Source of the DNA: Solirubrobacter sp963798325
Lineage (GTDB): Bacteria; Actinomycetota; Thermoleophilia; Solirubrobacterales; Solirubrobacteraceae
Assembly: GCA_963798325.1 (NCBI GenBank)
Contig: CAWCSS010000007.1
Coordinates: 15,646 to 79,645, forward strand
Reading direction: 5' to 3'
Length of the DNA: 64,000 nt
The translations under genes and the position numbers were made by a program. The notes beneath the pieces were generated by a model. The model saw only the letters and a program-made list of their open reading frames with translations, made no database searches and was not told the origin of the DNA. Each line of letters begins with the position of its first letter. Positions within the stretch are counted from its first letter, which is position 1. Shown here piece by piece: positions 57,702 through 64,000 of the stretch.

Positions 57702-58667
57702 TCAGGGTTTCAGGCTGCCGATCGAGAGCGACCCGTCGCCGGTGCCCTCCGGAGGGTCGTCGAGGAAGTCCGCCGTCGGCACGAAGTAGAGGTTGCCGGT
57801 CACCGCGGTGGAGAAGTCGAGCAGGCGGTCGTGGGTGCCGGCCGGCTTGCCGACGAACATGTGCTGCAGCATCGTCTCGATGACGGCCGCGGAGCGGGCG
57901 TAGCCGATGAAGTAGGTGCCGAACTCGGCCGTGCCGACGCGGCCGAAGGGCATGTTGAAGCGCATGATCTGGCGCTCCTCGCCGTCCGCGTCGACGATCG
58001 TGTTCAGCGCGACGTGGGAGTTGGCGGCCTTCTCGGGCAGCTCCACGTCGTCGAGCTTGGTGCGCCCGACCGCCTGCTCCTGCTGCTCGACCGTGAGCGC
58101 GTTCCAGGCCTCGAGGTCGTGCAGGTACTTCTGCACGATCAGGTAGCTGCCGCCCGCGAACGCCGGGTCCTCGTCGCCGACCAACACGGCCTTGGACGCC
58201 GCGCGGCCCTCCGGGTTCTCGGTGCCGTCGACGAACCCGAGCAGGTCGCGTTCGTCGAAGGACTTGAAGCCGTGCACCTCGTCGACCACGCGAGCGAGCG
58301 GTCGCAGCCGGCGCGTCAGCAACTGCGCGAACTCGAAGCACATGTCCAACCGCTGCGCGCGGATGTGGAAGAAGAGATCGCCCGCGGTGGCGGGTGCGGT
58401 GTGCGTTGCTCCGCGCAGCGCGCGGAACGGGTGCAGCTCGGCCGGGAGCGGCGTCCCGTACAGCCGCGGCCAGACCTCCGCGCCGACGCCCACCACGCAC
58501 GACAACGCGGCGACCGGGACGCGGAAGCCGACCGAGCGCCGCAGCCCGCTGACGTCGGCCAGCACGTCGCGCACCTCGTTCTCGGCACCGGGCTCGACCA
58601 CGAACGCGAGAAAGATCGCCGCCTCGCTGATCGGCGTCAGGATCGGCTGCGGCTCGGCGTCCAGCAT
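57702..58667 (-). CDS. Dye-decolourising peroxidase (DyP)
   Basis: A 321-residue heme peroxidase. LLGFVDGTENPEGRAA holds the GxxDG signature with the distal Asp near 150, NSHVALNTIVD the proximal-His region near 222, and RFNMPFG-type sequence follows near 245. No Tat signal is seen, so it is probably cytoplasmic or encapsulated; a C-terminal encapsulin-loading tail is not obvious (ends DGSLSIGSLKP, which does resemble encapsulin cargo tails). A TAGGGT hexamer eight bases before the ATG suggests a leaderless transcript. Confidence 0.9.
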   Translation of the reverse strand: MLDAEPQPILTPISEAAIFLAFVVEPGAENEVRDVLADVSGLRRSVGFRVPVAALSCVVGVGAEVWPRLYGTPLPAELHPFRALRGATHTAPATAGDLFFHIRAQRLDMCFEFAQLLTRRLRPLARVVDEVHGFKSFDERDLLGFVDGTENPEGRAASKAVLVGDEDPAFAGGSYLIVQKYLHDLEAWNALTVEQQEQAVGRTKLDDVELPEKAANSHVALNTIVDADGEERQIMRFNMPFGRVGTAEFGTYFIGYARSAAVIETMLQHMFVGKPAGTHDRLLDFSTAVTGNLYFVPTADFLDDPPEGTGDGSLSIGSLKP

Positions 58668-58686
58668 CTTGCGGGACCCTACCTCT

Positions 58687-58714
58687 CAGGGCAGCGAATC
58701 AGGGCAGCGCCCTG
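58687..58714. promoter_or_regulatory. Palindrome and direct repeat upstream of the DyP gene
   Basis: CAGGGCAGCG occurs twice (58687 and 58700); the second copy is part of the near-palindrome CAGGGCAGCGCCCTG (58700-58714). It lies just upstream of the TAGGGT box of the DyP gene and about 70 bases before the divergent gene, as expected of an operator. Confidence 0.4.
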
Positions 58715-58781
58715 ATGATGGCGGCCACGCAAGACCGGAACCTGTGAAGCGTCCTCCCCACGACCTCTACAGGAGCCGGAA

Positions 58782-59255
58782 ATGACCGACGTCAAGCCCT
58801 TCAACACCACGCTGCTCGGCTGGATCACCGGCGGCACCACCGTCGCCGCCTTCCTCGCCCTCGGCGCGATCGCGCTGTGGTCGCCGTCAGAGACCGACGC
58901 GGCGCGCAGCGACGGTGAGGCGTTCGGCGCGGCCGTCGTGCAGTTGCAGTCCGCCACCACCGCGAGCGAAGTCGACGCCGCGCTGGTCGACCTGCGCGAC
59001 GCCGTCGCCGACACCGGCGAGCACGCCTCCGACGAGGTGAGCGAACAGGTCCAGCAGCAGGCCGACGCGCTCGAGCGCGCCGCGGACGGGTTCGTGGGCG
59101 AGCGCAGCGCCGACAACGAGTTCGACCAGGACCTCTACCAGCTCGAGCTCGAGACGGCGGTCGACGACCTGACCTCGCAGGCCGACGACTTCCGCGCCCA
59201 GGGCCCCGCGGTACGCGACGCCTTCTGGGAGGGCTATCAGGGCGCTATGTCGTGA
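58782..59255 (+). CDS. Membrane-anchored protein of unknown function
   Basis: 157 residues: a short cytoplasmic N-terminus, one membrane helix (VAAFLALGAIALWS) and an acidic helical exterior rich in Glu/Asp/Gln/Ala (SEQVQQQADALERAADGF). No known domain. An AGGAG ribosome binding site six bases before ATG 58782 supports expression. The last 11 bases overlap the convergent MFS gene. Confidence 0.6.
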   Translation: MTDVKPFNTTLLGWITGGTTVAAFLALGAIALWSPSETDAARSDGEAFGAAVVQLQSATTASEVDAALVDLRDAVADTGEHASDEVSEQVQQQADALERAADGFVGERSADNEFDQDLYQLELETAVDDLTSQADDFRAQGPAVRDAFWEGYQGAMS

Positions 59256-60663
59256 TCGCGCGCGCCTCGGTGTTCCCGCGCGCGGGGCCACCGAGGCGAC
59301 CCGGGATCAGCAGCACCGACCCGGCGGCGACCAGCGCGCCGATTGCCGAGATCAGGAACGCGATCGTGAACCCGGAATCGGCCGGGAGCCCGCCCGCCAG
59401 CACGTGCGAAGCGATCACGGTGCCGCCGATCTGCGCGCCGATCGCCGAGCCGATGTTGCGCACGATCGTGTTCACGCCCGTCGCCTCACCCGTCTCGTGG
59501 GCGTCGACGGCGTTGACGATCAGGTTCGGGATCGAGGCGAAGGCGGCGCCCATCCCGATGCTCATCAGCGAGGCCCAGAGGATCACGAGACCGGGCGAGG
59601 CGTGGTCGGCGGCGAGGCCGAAGAGCGCGAACGCGGTGATCAGCGCGCCGCCGAAGAACGGGAGCTTGGACCCACGGCGCTCGCCCAGCTTGCCCACGAA
59701 CGGCGCCACGAGCATCGAGAAGATGCCGCCGGGAGCGAGCAGCAATCCGGCTTCGGTGGCCGACAGGCCGAAGCCCGCCTCGCCGCCCTCCGGCAGCTGC
59801 GCGAGCTGCGGCACGAGCACGAAGGTGCTGATCATCGCCGAGCCGATCAGGATCGTCGAGATGTTGGTGGTCAGCACCGGCCGGCGGGTGAAGGTCCGCA
59901 TGTTCACCAGCGGCTGCGCGTGACGGTGCTCGAAGACCCCGAAGAACGCCAGGACCGCGAGACCGCCGAGGATCAGCCCGAGCGTGCGCCCGGAGCCCCA
60001 GCCCCAGTCGGCGCTGCGCGAGATGCCGATCAGCAGCGCGGTCAACCCGACGCCGAGGATGCCCGCGCCCACGAAGTCGACCTTGCCGGGGTTGCGCACC
60101 GGCGACTCCGGCACGAACAGGATCGTCGTGATCGTCGCCAGTCCGCCCATGATCGCCGCCAGCACGAAGATCCAGTGGAAGCCGGGACCGTCGGCAAGCA
60201 CGCCGCCCAGCGGCAGGCCGATGCTCGAGCCGACCGCGGCGATCGCGCCCAGCAGCGCGATGCCGGTCGGGACCCGTTCGCGCGGGAACTCGTCGCGGAT
60301 GATCCCGAAGGAGAGCGGGAACACACCGCCGCCGAGGCCCTGCAGGCCGCGGCCGATGATCATCAGCGTCAGCGAGTCCGAGATCGAGCACACGACCGAG
60401 CCGACCGCGAAGCACGCCAGCGCGATCGCCAGCAGCCGCTCTTTGCCGAACATGTCGCCGAGGCGGCCGAAGATCGGTGTCGCGATCGAGGCCACGAGCA
60501 GGTAGGCGGTGACCATCCACGTGATGCCGCTCGCCGACGCGTGCAGGTCGCGCTGGATGTCTCCCAGCGCGGGGATGACCGTCGTCTGGGCGAGCACGAA
60601 GGCGAGCGTGCCGGCGCCCAGGATGAGCAGGGTGCGGGTGGGTGACTGGCGTTCTACGTCCAT
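59245..60663 (-). CDS. DHA2-type MFS drug exporter
   Basis: A 472-residue permease with 14 predicted helices. TPIFGRLGDMFGKERLL is MFS motif A; IIGRGLQGLGGGVFPLSFG and GSSIGLPLGGVLADG are motif B/C regions of the DHA2 drug:H+ antiporters. It lies divergent to a TetR gene with direct repeats between them, the usual layout of a repressed efflux pump. Substrates cannot be predicted. Confidence 0.88.
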   Translation of the reverse strand: MDVERQSPTRTLLILGAGTLAFVLAQTTVIPALGDIQRDLHASASGITWMVTAYLLVASIATPIFGRLGDMFGKERLLAIALACFAVGSVVCSISDSLTLMIIGRGLQGLGGGVFPLSFGIIRDEFPRERVPTGIALLGAIAAVGSSIGLPLGGVLADGPGFHWIFVLAAIMGGLATITTILFVPESPVRNPGKVDFVGAGILGVGLTALLIGISRSADWGWGSGRTLGLILGGLAVLAFFGVFEHRHAQPLVNMRTFTRRPVLTTNISTILIGSAMISTFVLVPQLAQLPEGGEAGFGLSATEAGLLLAPGGIFSMLVAPFVGKLGERRGSKLPFFGGALITAFALFGLAADHASPGLVILWASLMSIGMGAAFASIPNLIVNAVDAHETGEATGVNTIVRNIGSAIGAQIGGTVIASHVLAGGLPADSGFTIAFLISAIGALVAAGSVLLIPGRLGGPARGNTEARAITT

Positions 60664-60674
60664 GGCGTTCCGGG

Positions 60675-60727
60675 AAACGAAGCGGCGACTGCGGATAGCC
60701 TAGCGATAAACGCAGCAGCGACTGCGG
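60675..60727. promoter_or_regulatory. Direct-repeat operator between the MFS pump and its TetR regulator
   Basis: AAACGAAGCGGCGACTGCGG (60675-60694) and AAACGCAGCAGCGACTGCGG (60708-60727) match at 18 of 20 positions, 33 bases apart, i.e. about three helical turns. They fill the space between divergent starts at 60663 and 60744 and probably bind the TetR protein. Confidence 0.5.
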
Positions 60728-60743
60728 TACCTTCGGTGGGCCA

Positions 60744-61253
60744 ATGCCGAGAGCCGATGCCGTCCGCAACCACGCCCGCCTGATCGAGGCGGCGGCCAAC
60801 GCGTTCCGCGAGGACGGCCTGGGCGCCAGCGTGAACACCATCGCCTCTGACGCCGGGGTCAACGTGGCGACGCTCTACCGCCACTTCCCGGCCAAGGAGG
60901 ACCTGCTCGACGCCGTGCTGGACTCGCTGCTGGAACCGCTGTCGGACGCGGTCGAGCGCGCGCTGGCGGCGCCCGCGGCGCCACTCGCGCACTTCCTGCA
61001 CGACGCGCTGCGACTGCAGGACGCCCACCGCGGCCTGGCGGAGTCGCTGGCCACCGAGGTCCGGATGCGCCTGCGCGAGCCCGCGCTGGCGATCGTCGAA
61101 CCGCTGGCGCGAGCCGCGCACGCGAGCGGCGAGCTGCGCAACGACTTCGACGGCGAGGACGTGCTGCTGGCGATGCGGATGGTGGCGAGCACCACGGTCA
61201 GCGGACGCCCCGAGCGCTACGCCGAGATCGTGTTGCGGGGCATGAGGCCGTGA
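60744..61253 (+). CDS. TetR-family regulator of the divergent MFS pump
   Basis: A 169-residue TetR protein with the helix-turn-helix near residues 25-50 (VNTIASDAGVNVATLYRHFP, then AKEDLLDAVL). It is divergent from the DHA2 exporter and separated by two direct repeats, so it is the likely repressor. Its stop overlaps the GTG of the HugZ-like gene (GTGA), so the two are cotranscribed. Confidence 0.87.
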   Translation: MPRADAVRNHARLIEAAANAFREDGLGASVNTIASDAGVNVATLYRHFPAKEDLLDAVLDSLLEPLSDAVERALAAPAAPLAHFLHDALRLQDAHRGLAESLATEVRMRLREPALAIVEPLARAAHASGELRNDFDGEDVLLAMRMVASTTVSGRPERYAEIVLRGMRP

Positions 61254-61969
61254 CGCGTCGCAGCGCGGCCGAGGAGGCGCGCACACTCGTCGCCGGAGCC
61301 AGGATGGCCGCGCTGGCGACGATCGGCCCGGACGGCGCGGCCTGGGCGTCGCTGGTGCTCTACGCGCCGCTGGCCGACGGCACGCCGATCCTCTGCCTGA
61401 GCACGCTGGCCGAGCACGGGCGCAACGTCGCGCGCGACCCGCGGGTGAGCCTGTTGATCGGCGAGCCGGAGGTCACCGGCGACCCGCTCGACAGCGGGCG
61501 GGTGACGCTCGCCGGGAGGCTCGAAGCGGCCGAGGGCGACGAAGCGCGCGCCGCGTACGCGGCCGCCGCTCCCGAGAGCGCGACCTACGGCGGGTTCGGG
61601 GACTTCACGTTCTACGTGCTGCGGGTCGAGCGGGTGCGCTGGGTCGGCGGCTACGGCCGGATGGACTCCACGGACGCGGCGGCCTACCACGCTGCCTCGC
61701 CCGATCCCGTCGCCAGCGGGGCGGCGTCCGCGGTTCGGCACCTCAACAAGGACCACGCGCACAACCTGCTCGACATGGCGCGCGTGCTCGCGGGTCATCC
61801 GGACGCGACCGAGGCGCGGTGCGCGCGGATCGACCGCTACGGACTGGACGTGGACATCACGACACCGGGCGGGCGCACCACCGTGCGGATCGCGTTCGCC
61901 CAGCCGGCCACCGCGCCCGGCGGCCTGCGCGCCGCGACGGTCGAGCTCGCGCGCCGCGCCCGCGCCTAA
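61250..61969 (+). CDS. Pyridoxamine-phosphate-oxidase-fold, HugZ-like heme-utilisation protein
   Basis: A 239-residue protein. Residues 1-150 form the split-barrel FMN-binding fold (ARMAALATIGPDGAAWASLV, NVARDPRVSLLIGE, YGGFGDFTFYVLRVERVRW); residues 155-235 are a DUF2470 domain (AVRHLNKDHAHNLLDMARVL), which in HugZ holds heme. The likely role is heme binding or degradation. GTG 61250 overlaps the TetR stop. Confidence 0.82.
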   Translation: MTRRSAAEEARTLVAGARMAALATIGPDGAAWASLVLYAPLADGTPILCLSTLAEHGRNVARDPRVSLLIGEPEVTGDPLDSGRVTLAGRLEAAEGDEARAAYAAAAPESATYGGFGDFTFYVLRVERVRWVGGYGRMDSTDAAAYHAASPDPVASGAASAVRHLNKDHAHNLLDMARVLAGHPDATEARCARIDRYGLDVDITTPGGRTTVRIAFAQPATAPGGLRAATVELARRARA

Positions 61970-62445
61970 GAGAGGTTGCGGGCGAGCTCGAGCTCGCCGC
62001 GGCCGACGCGGTGGCCCGCCTCGCAGCGCAGCTCAGCGTGAACCGACGCGCCACACGAGGCGTGCTGGAGCCTTACCGGCCCGCCGTCGTCGTGCTCCCA
62101 GCGGTCGCCCCACTGCATCAGCGCGACCAGTACCGGCAGGAGCTCGTGGCCCTTGTCGGTCAGCCGGTAGCCCTGGCGGGTGCGCTCGCCGGGCTCCTTG
62201 TAGGGCTCCTTGACGAGCAGGCCGGCGTCGACCAGCTCGCGCAGCCGCGCGGCGGTGACCGGCTCGCTCGCGCCTGCCCGGGCCACGAACTCGTCGAAGC
62301 GGGTGGCGCCGTAGAAGGCCTCGCGCAGCAGTAGGAACGCTGTGCGGGTGCTGACGACCTCGAGCGCCCGGGCGATCGAGCACGAGGTCGCCTCCCAGCC
62401 GCCGCGGGGGTCGAGCACGCCGGTCATCTGCACGGTGTCGCTCAT
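61966..62445 (-). CDS. HxlR-family transcriptional regulator
   Basis: A 159-residue winged-helix protein with SCSIARALEVVSTRTAFLLL (the Cys is common in redox-sensing HxlR members), then TRFDEFVARAGASEPVTAAR and LVDAGLLVKEPYKEPGERTR, the recognition helix and wing. The C-terminus has a pair of Cys (HASCGASVHAELRCEAGH) that could sense redox state or metal. It is divergent from the DHA2 exporter and probably represses it. Confidence 0.87.
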   Translation of the reverse strand: MSDTVQMTGVLDPRGGWEATSCSIARALEVVSTRTAFLLLREAFYGATRFDEFVARAGASEPVTAARLRELVDAGLLVKEPYKEPGERTRQGYRLTDKGHELLPVLVALMQWGDRWEHDDGGPVRLQHASCGASVHAELRCEAGHRVGRGELELARNLS

Positions 62446-62452
62446 CTCGCAC

Positions 62453-62496
62453 CTGACTATGGCAGAACTAAGCTAGGATCGCTGGCTATGAGTCAG
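62453..62496. promoter_or_regulatory. Dyad and leaderless promoter between HxlR and MFS genes
   Basis: CTGACT (62453) and AGTCAG (ending 62496) are the outer arms of a dyad spanning the space between the divergent starts and covering the MFS ATG. TAGGAT at 62474-62479 ends eight bases before that ATG. This is a plausible HxlR operator. Confidence 0.45.
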
Positions 62497-63906
62497 CTAA
62501 GCCAGCTCCGGCGCGCCGACGCGTCCTCGCGCCTCGTCCTGCTCGTCGTCTGCGCCGGCGTCGTGCTGGCCAGCCTGGACCTCTTCATCGTCAACGTCGC
62601 GCTGCCCGACATGGCGAAGGATCTGGGCACGAGCAGCCTCTCCGACCTGTCATGGGTCCTGAACGCGTACGCGATCACCTACGCCTCGCTGCTGCTGCTC
62701 TTCGGGCGGATGGCCGAGCGCCGCCAGCGCGACCTCGGCTTCCTGCTGGGCGTCGCGCTGTTCACGGCCGCCTCCGCGGCGTGCGCGGCGGCCGACTCGC
62801 TCGCCGTGCTCGTGCTCTTCCGCATCCTCCAGGCCGCCGGCGCGGCCCTGCTCACGCCGACGTCGCTGAGCCTGATCCTGGCGACCACCGAGCCGGAGCG
62901 CCGGCAGGGCGCCGTGCGCGTGTGGACGGCCGTCGGCGGCGCGGCGGCGGCGCTCGGCCCGGTCGCGGGCGGCCTGCTCGTGGCCGCGTCCTGGCGCTGG
63001 GTGTTCCTGGTCAACGTGCCGATCGGCTTGGCCGCGCTCGCGGTCGGCTGGCGCCGCCTGCCGCGCGTGCCCGGCCACGACGTGCCGCACCCGGACGCGC
63101 TCGGCGCCGCGCTGGCGACGATCGGCGTGGGCGCGCTGACGCTCGGGCTGGTCAAGGGCGAGGACTGGGGCTGGGGCAGTGCCCCGACGCTGCTCACGCT
63201 CGCCGTCGCCGCGGTCACGCTGACGCTCTTCGTCGCGCACACCCTTCGCCACCGCAACCCGCTGATCGACCCGGCGCTGTTCCGCGTGCGCACCTTCCGC
63301 GGCGCGAGCCTGGCGATGTTCCTGTTCTCGCTGTCGTTCGGGGCGATGCTGCTCTCGATCGTCCTCTGGAGCCAGGACGCGTGGGGCTGGTCGGCGCTGA
63401 AGACCGGCCTGGCGATCGCGCCCGGGCCGCTGATGGTCCCGCTCTTCGGCCTGTTGCTCGCGGGACGGCTGATCGCGCGCTTCGGCGCCGGGCGGGTGGC
63501 GGGCGTGGGCGCGACGCTGTTCGGCGCGGGCCTCGCGTGGTGGGCGGTCGCGATCGGGCCCGAGCCCGACTACGTGGGCGACATGCTCGGCGGGATGCTT
63601 GTCACCGGGATCGGCGTCGGGCTGACGCTGCCGACGCTGATGTCGACCGCGGCCGGCTCGCTCGGCCCGCAGGCGTTCGCCACCGGCTCGGCGGTGATCA
63701 ACACGCTGCGCCAGATCGGCCTCGCCGTGGGCGTCGCCGGGCTCGTCGCGCTGCTCGGCGCGACGCCCGACCTCGCGGACTTCCAGCAGGCGTGGTGGGT
63801 GTTCGCGGGCGTCTCGGTCCTCGCCGGGGGCGCCGCCGCCGCTAGCATCGCGCCGCGCCGTGCACGTCGCGTTCAGCATCCTGGGATCGCTGGAGATCCA
63901 GCATGA
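62488..63906 (+). CDS. DHA2-type MFS drug exporter
   Basis: A 472-residue, 14-helix permease. DLFIVNVALPDMAKDLG is the DHA2 helix-1 signature, LLLLFGRMAERRQRDLGFLL motif A, and ALGPVAGGLLVAASWRWVF-type sequence motif C. Controlled, by position, by the divergent HxlR protein. Its 3' end overlaps the following regulator gene by 47 bases. Confidence 0.88.
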   Translation: MSQLSQLRRADASSRLVLLVVCAGVVLASLDLFIVNVALPDMAKDLGTSSLSDLSWVLNAYAITYASLLLLFGRMAERRQRDLGFLLGVALFTAASAACAAADSLAVLVLFRILQAAGAALLTPTSLSLILATTEPERRQGAVRVWTAVGGAAAALGPVAGGLLVAASWRWVFLVNVPIGLAALAVGWRRLPRVPGHDVPHPDALGAALATIGVGALTLGLVKGEDWGWGSAPTLLTLAVAAVTLTLFVAHTLRHRNPLIDPALFRVRTFRGASLAMFLFSLSFGAMLLSIVLWSQDAWGWSALKTGLAIAPGPLMVPLFGLLLAGRLIARFGAGRVAGVGATLFGAGLAWWAVAIGPEPDYVGDMLGGMLVTGIGVGLTLPTLMSTAAGSLGPQAFATGSAVINTLRQIGLAVGVAGLVALLGATPDLADFQQAWWVFAGVSVLAGGAAAASIAPRRARRVQHPGIAGDPA

Positions 63907-64000
63907 CGGCCACGCACTCGAGCTGGCCGGCACACGCCGGCGGGCGCTGATCGCGGCGCTGCTGCTGCGGCCCAACGAGCTCGTCAGCGCCGAAGCTAAA
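63860..64000 (+). CDS. AfsR/SARP-type (BTAD) transcriptional regulator, 5' end only
   Basis: The first 47 residues are visible: FSILGSLEIQHDGHALELAG then TRRRALIAALLLRPNELVSA, the OmpR-like winged-helix start of SARP/BTAD regulators. The GTG at 63860 is 11 bases after a TAGCAT hexamer. The remainder is outside the window, so it is not clear whether an NB-ARC/TPR part follows. Confidence 0.72.
   Translation, partial: MHVAFSILGSLEIQHDGHALELAGTRRRALIAALLLRPNELVSAEAK

Overview
The window is chromosomal DNA from a very GC-rich bacterium. Codon bias, frequent GTG starts, ATGA/GTGA stop-start overlaps, an actinobacterial fabG4-type cluster, class II ribonucleotide reductase (NrdJ), DUF1269 and AfsR/BTAD regulators all point to Actinobacteria. 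Protein style suggests a soil lineage near the Solirubrobacterales; this placement is inference. No phage, insertion sequence, CRISPR array or rRNA was seen. One complete tRNA (Thr-CGT) and one tRNA 5' half are present.

Layout. 1-5.3 kb: minus-strand fatty-acid operon (acyl-CoA dehydrogenase/oxidase, TetR regulator, thiolase, high-molecular-weight FabG, MaoC dehydratase). 5.3-9.4 kb: secreted subtilase, small protein, PAS-GGDEF cyclase and secreted trypsin-like protease. 9.5-12.3 kb: coupled multicopper oxidase, ZIP transporter and DtxR-type regulator under a long dyad. 12.6-15.8 kb: copper operon (CopZ, copper-associated secreted protein, CopA) behind CsoR-like operators. 17.3-23.3 kb: soluble NAD-linked formate dehydrogenase operon (Cys type) with FdhD and a divergent LysR regulator. 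23.4-29.3 kb: tRNA 5' half, HemW, LCP protein, HD-domain remnant and a helicase-SprT fusion. 29.3-39.6 kb: NrdJ, secreted proteins, YdeI-like protein, GalE, RecQ, Tmk and HolB. 39.6-49.1 kb: a second, selenocysteine-type formate dehydrogenase with iron-sulfur and NrfD subunits, then a NarK transporter and a nitrate reductase fused to FAD and BFD-type modules. 49-54 kb: PHP phosphoesterase, coiled-coil protein, two signalling proteins, a decayed parvulin gene and tRNA-Thr. 54.5-64 kb: potassium channel, stress proteins, DyP peroxidase, two drug-type MFS pumps with divergent TetR and HxlR regulators, a HugZ-like protein and the start of an AfsR-type regulator.

How it fits together. Two chemically distinct formate dehydrogenases lie 20 kb apart. 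One feeds NADH; the other is next to nitrate uptake and reduction, which suggests formate oxidation linked to nitrate use. The most striking feature is an in-frame TGA at 40121 in the second enzyme. It sits where related enzymes carry selenocysteine, and an 18-nt spacer separates it from a hairpin with a GGTCT loop. A second novel-looking feature is a two-copy intergenic hairpin element (12373 and 38278) whose stems differ by compensating changes while the flanking tail is conserved.

Quality caution. Many genes are broken by single-base frameshifts, mostly one extra G or C. These include the probably essential nrdJ, and they are very dense between 44.6 and 53 kb. Protein conservation stays high on both sides of each break, so most look like sequence errors. 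Such genes are annotated as one interrupted unit.
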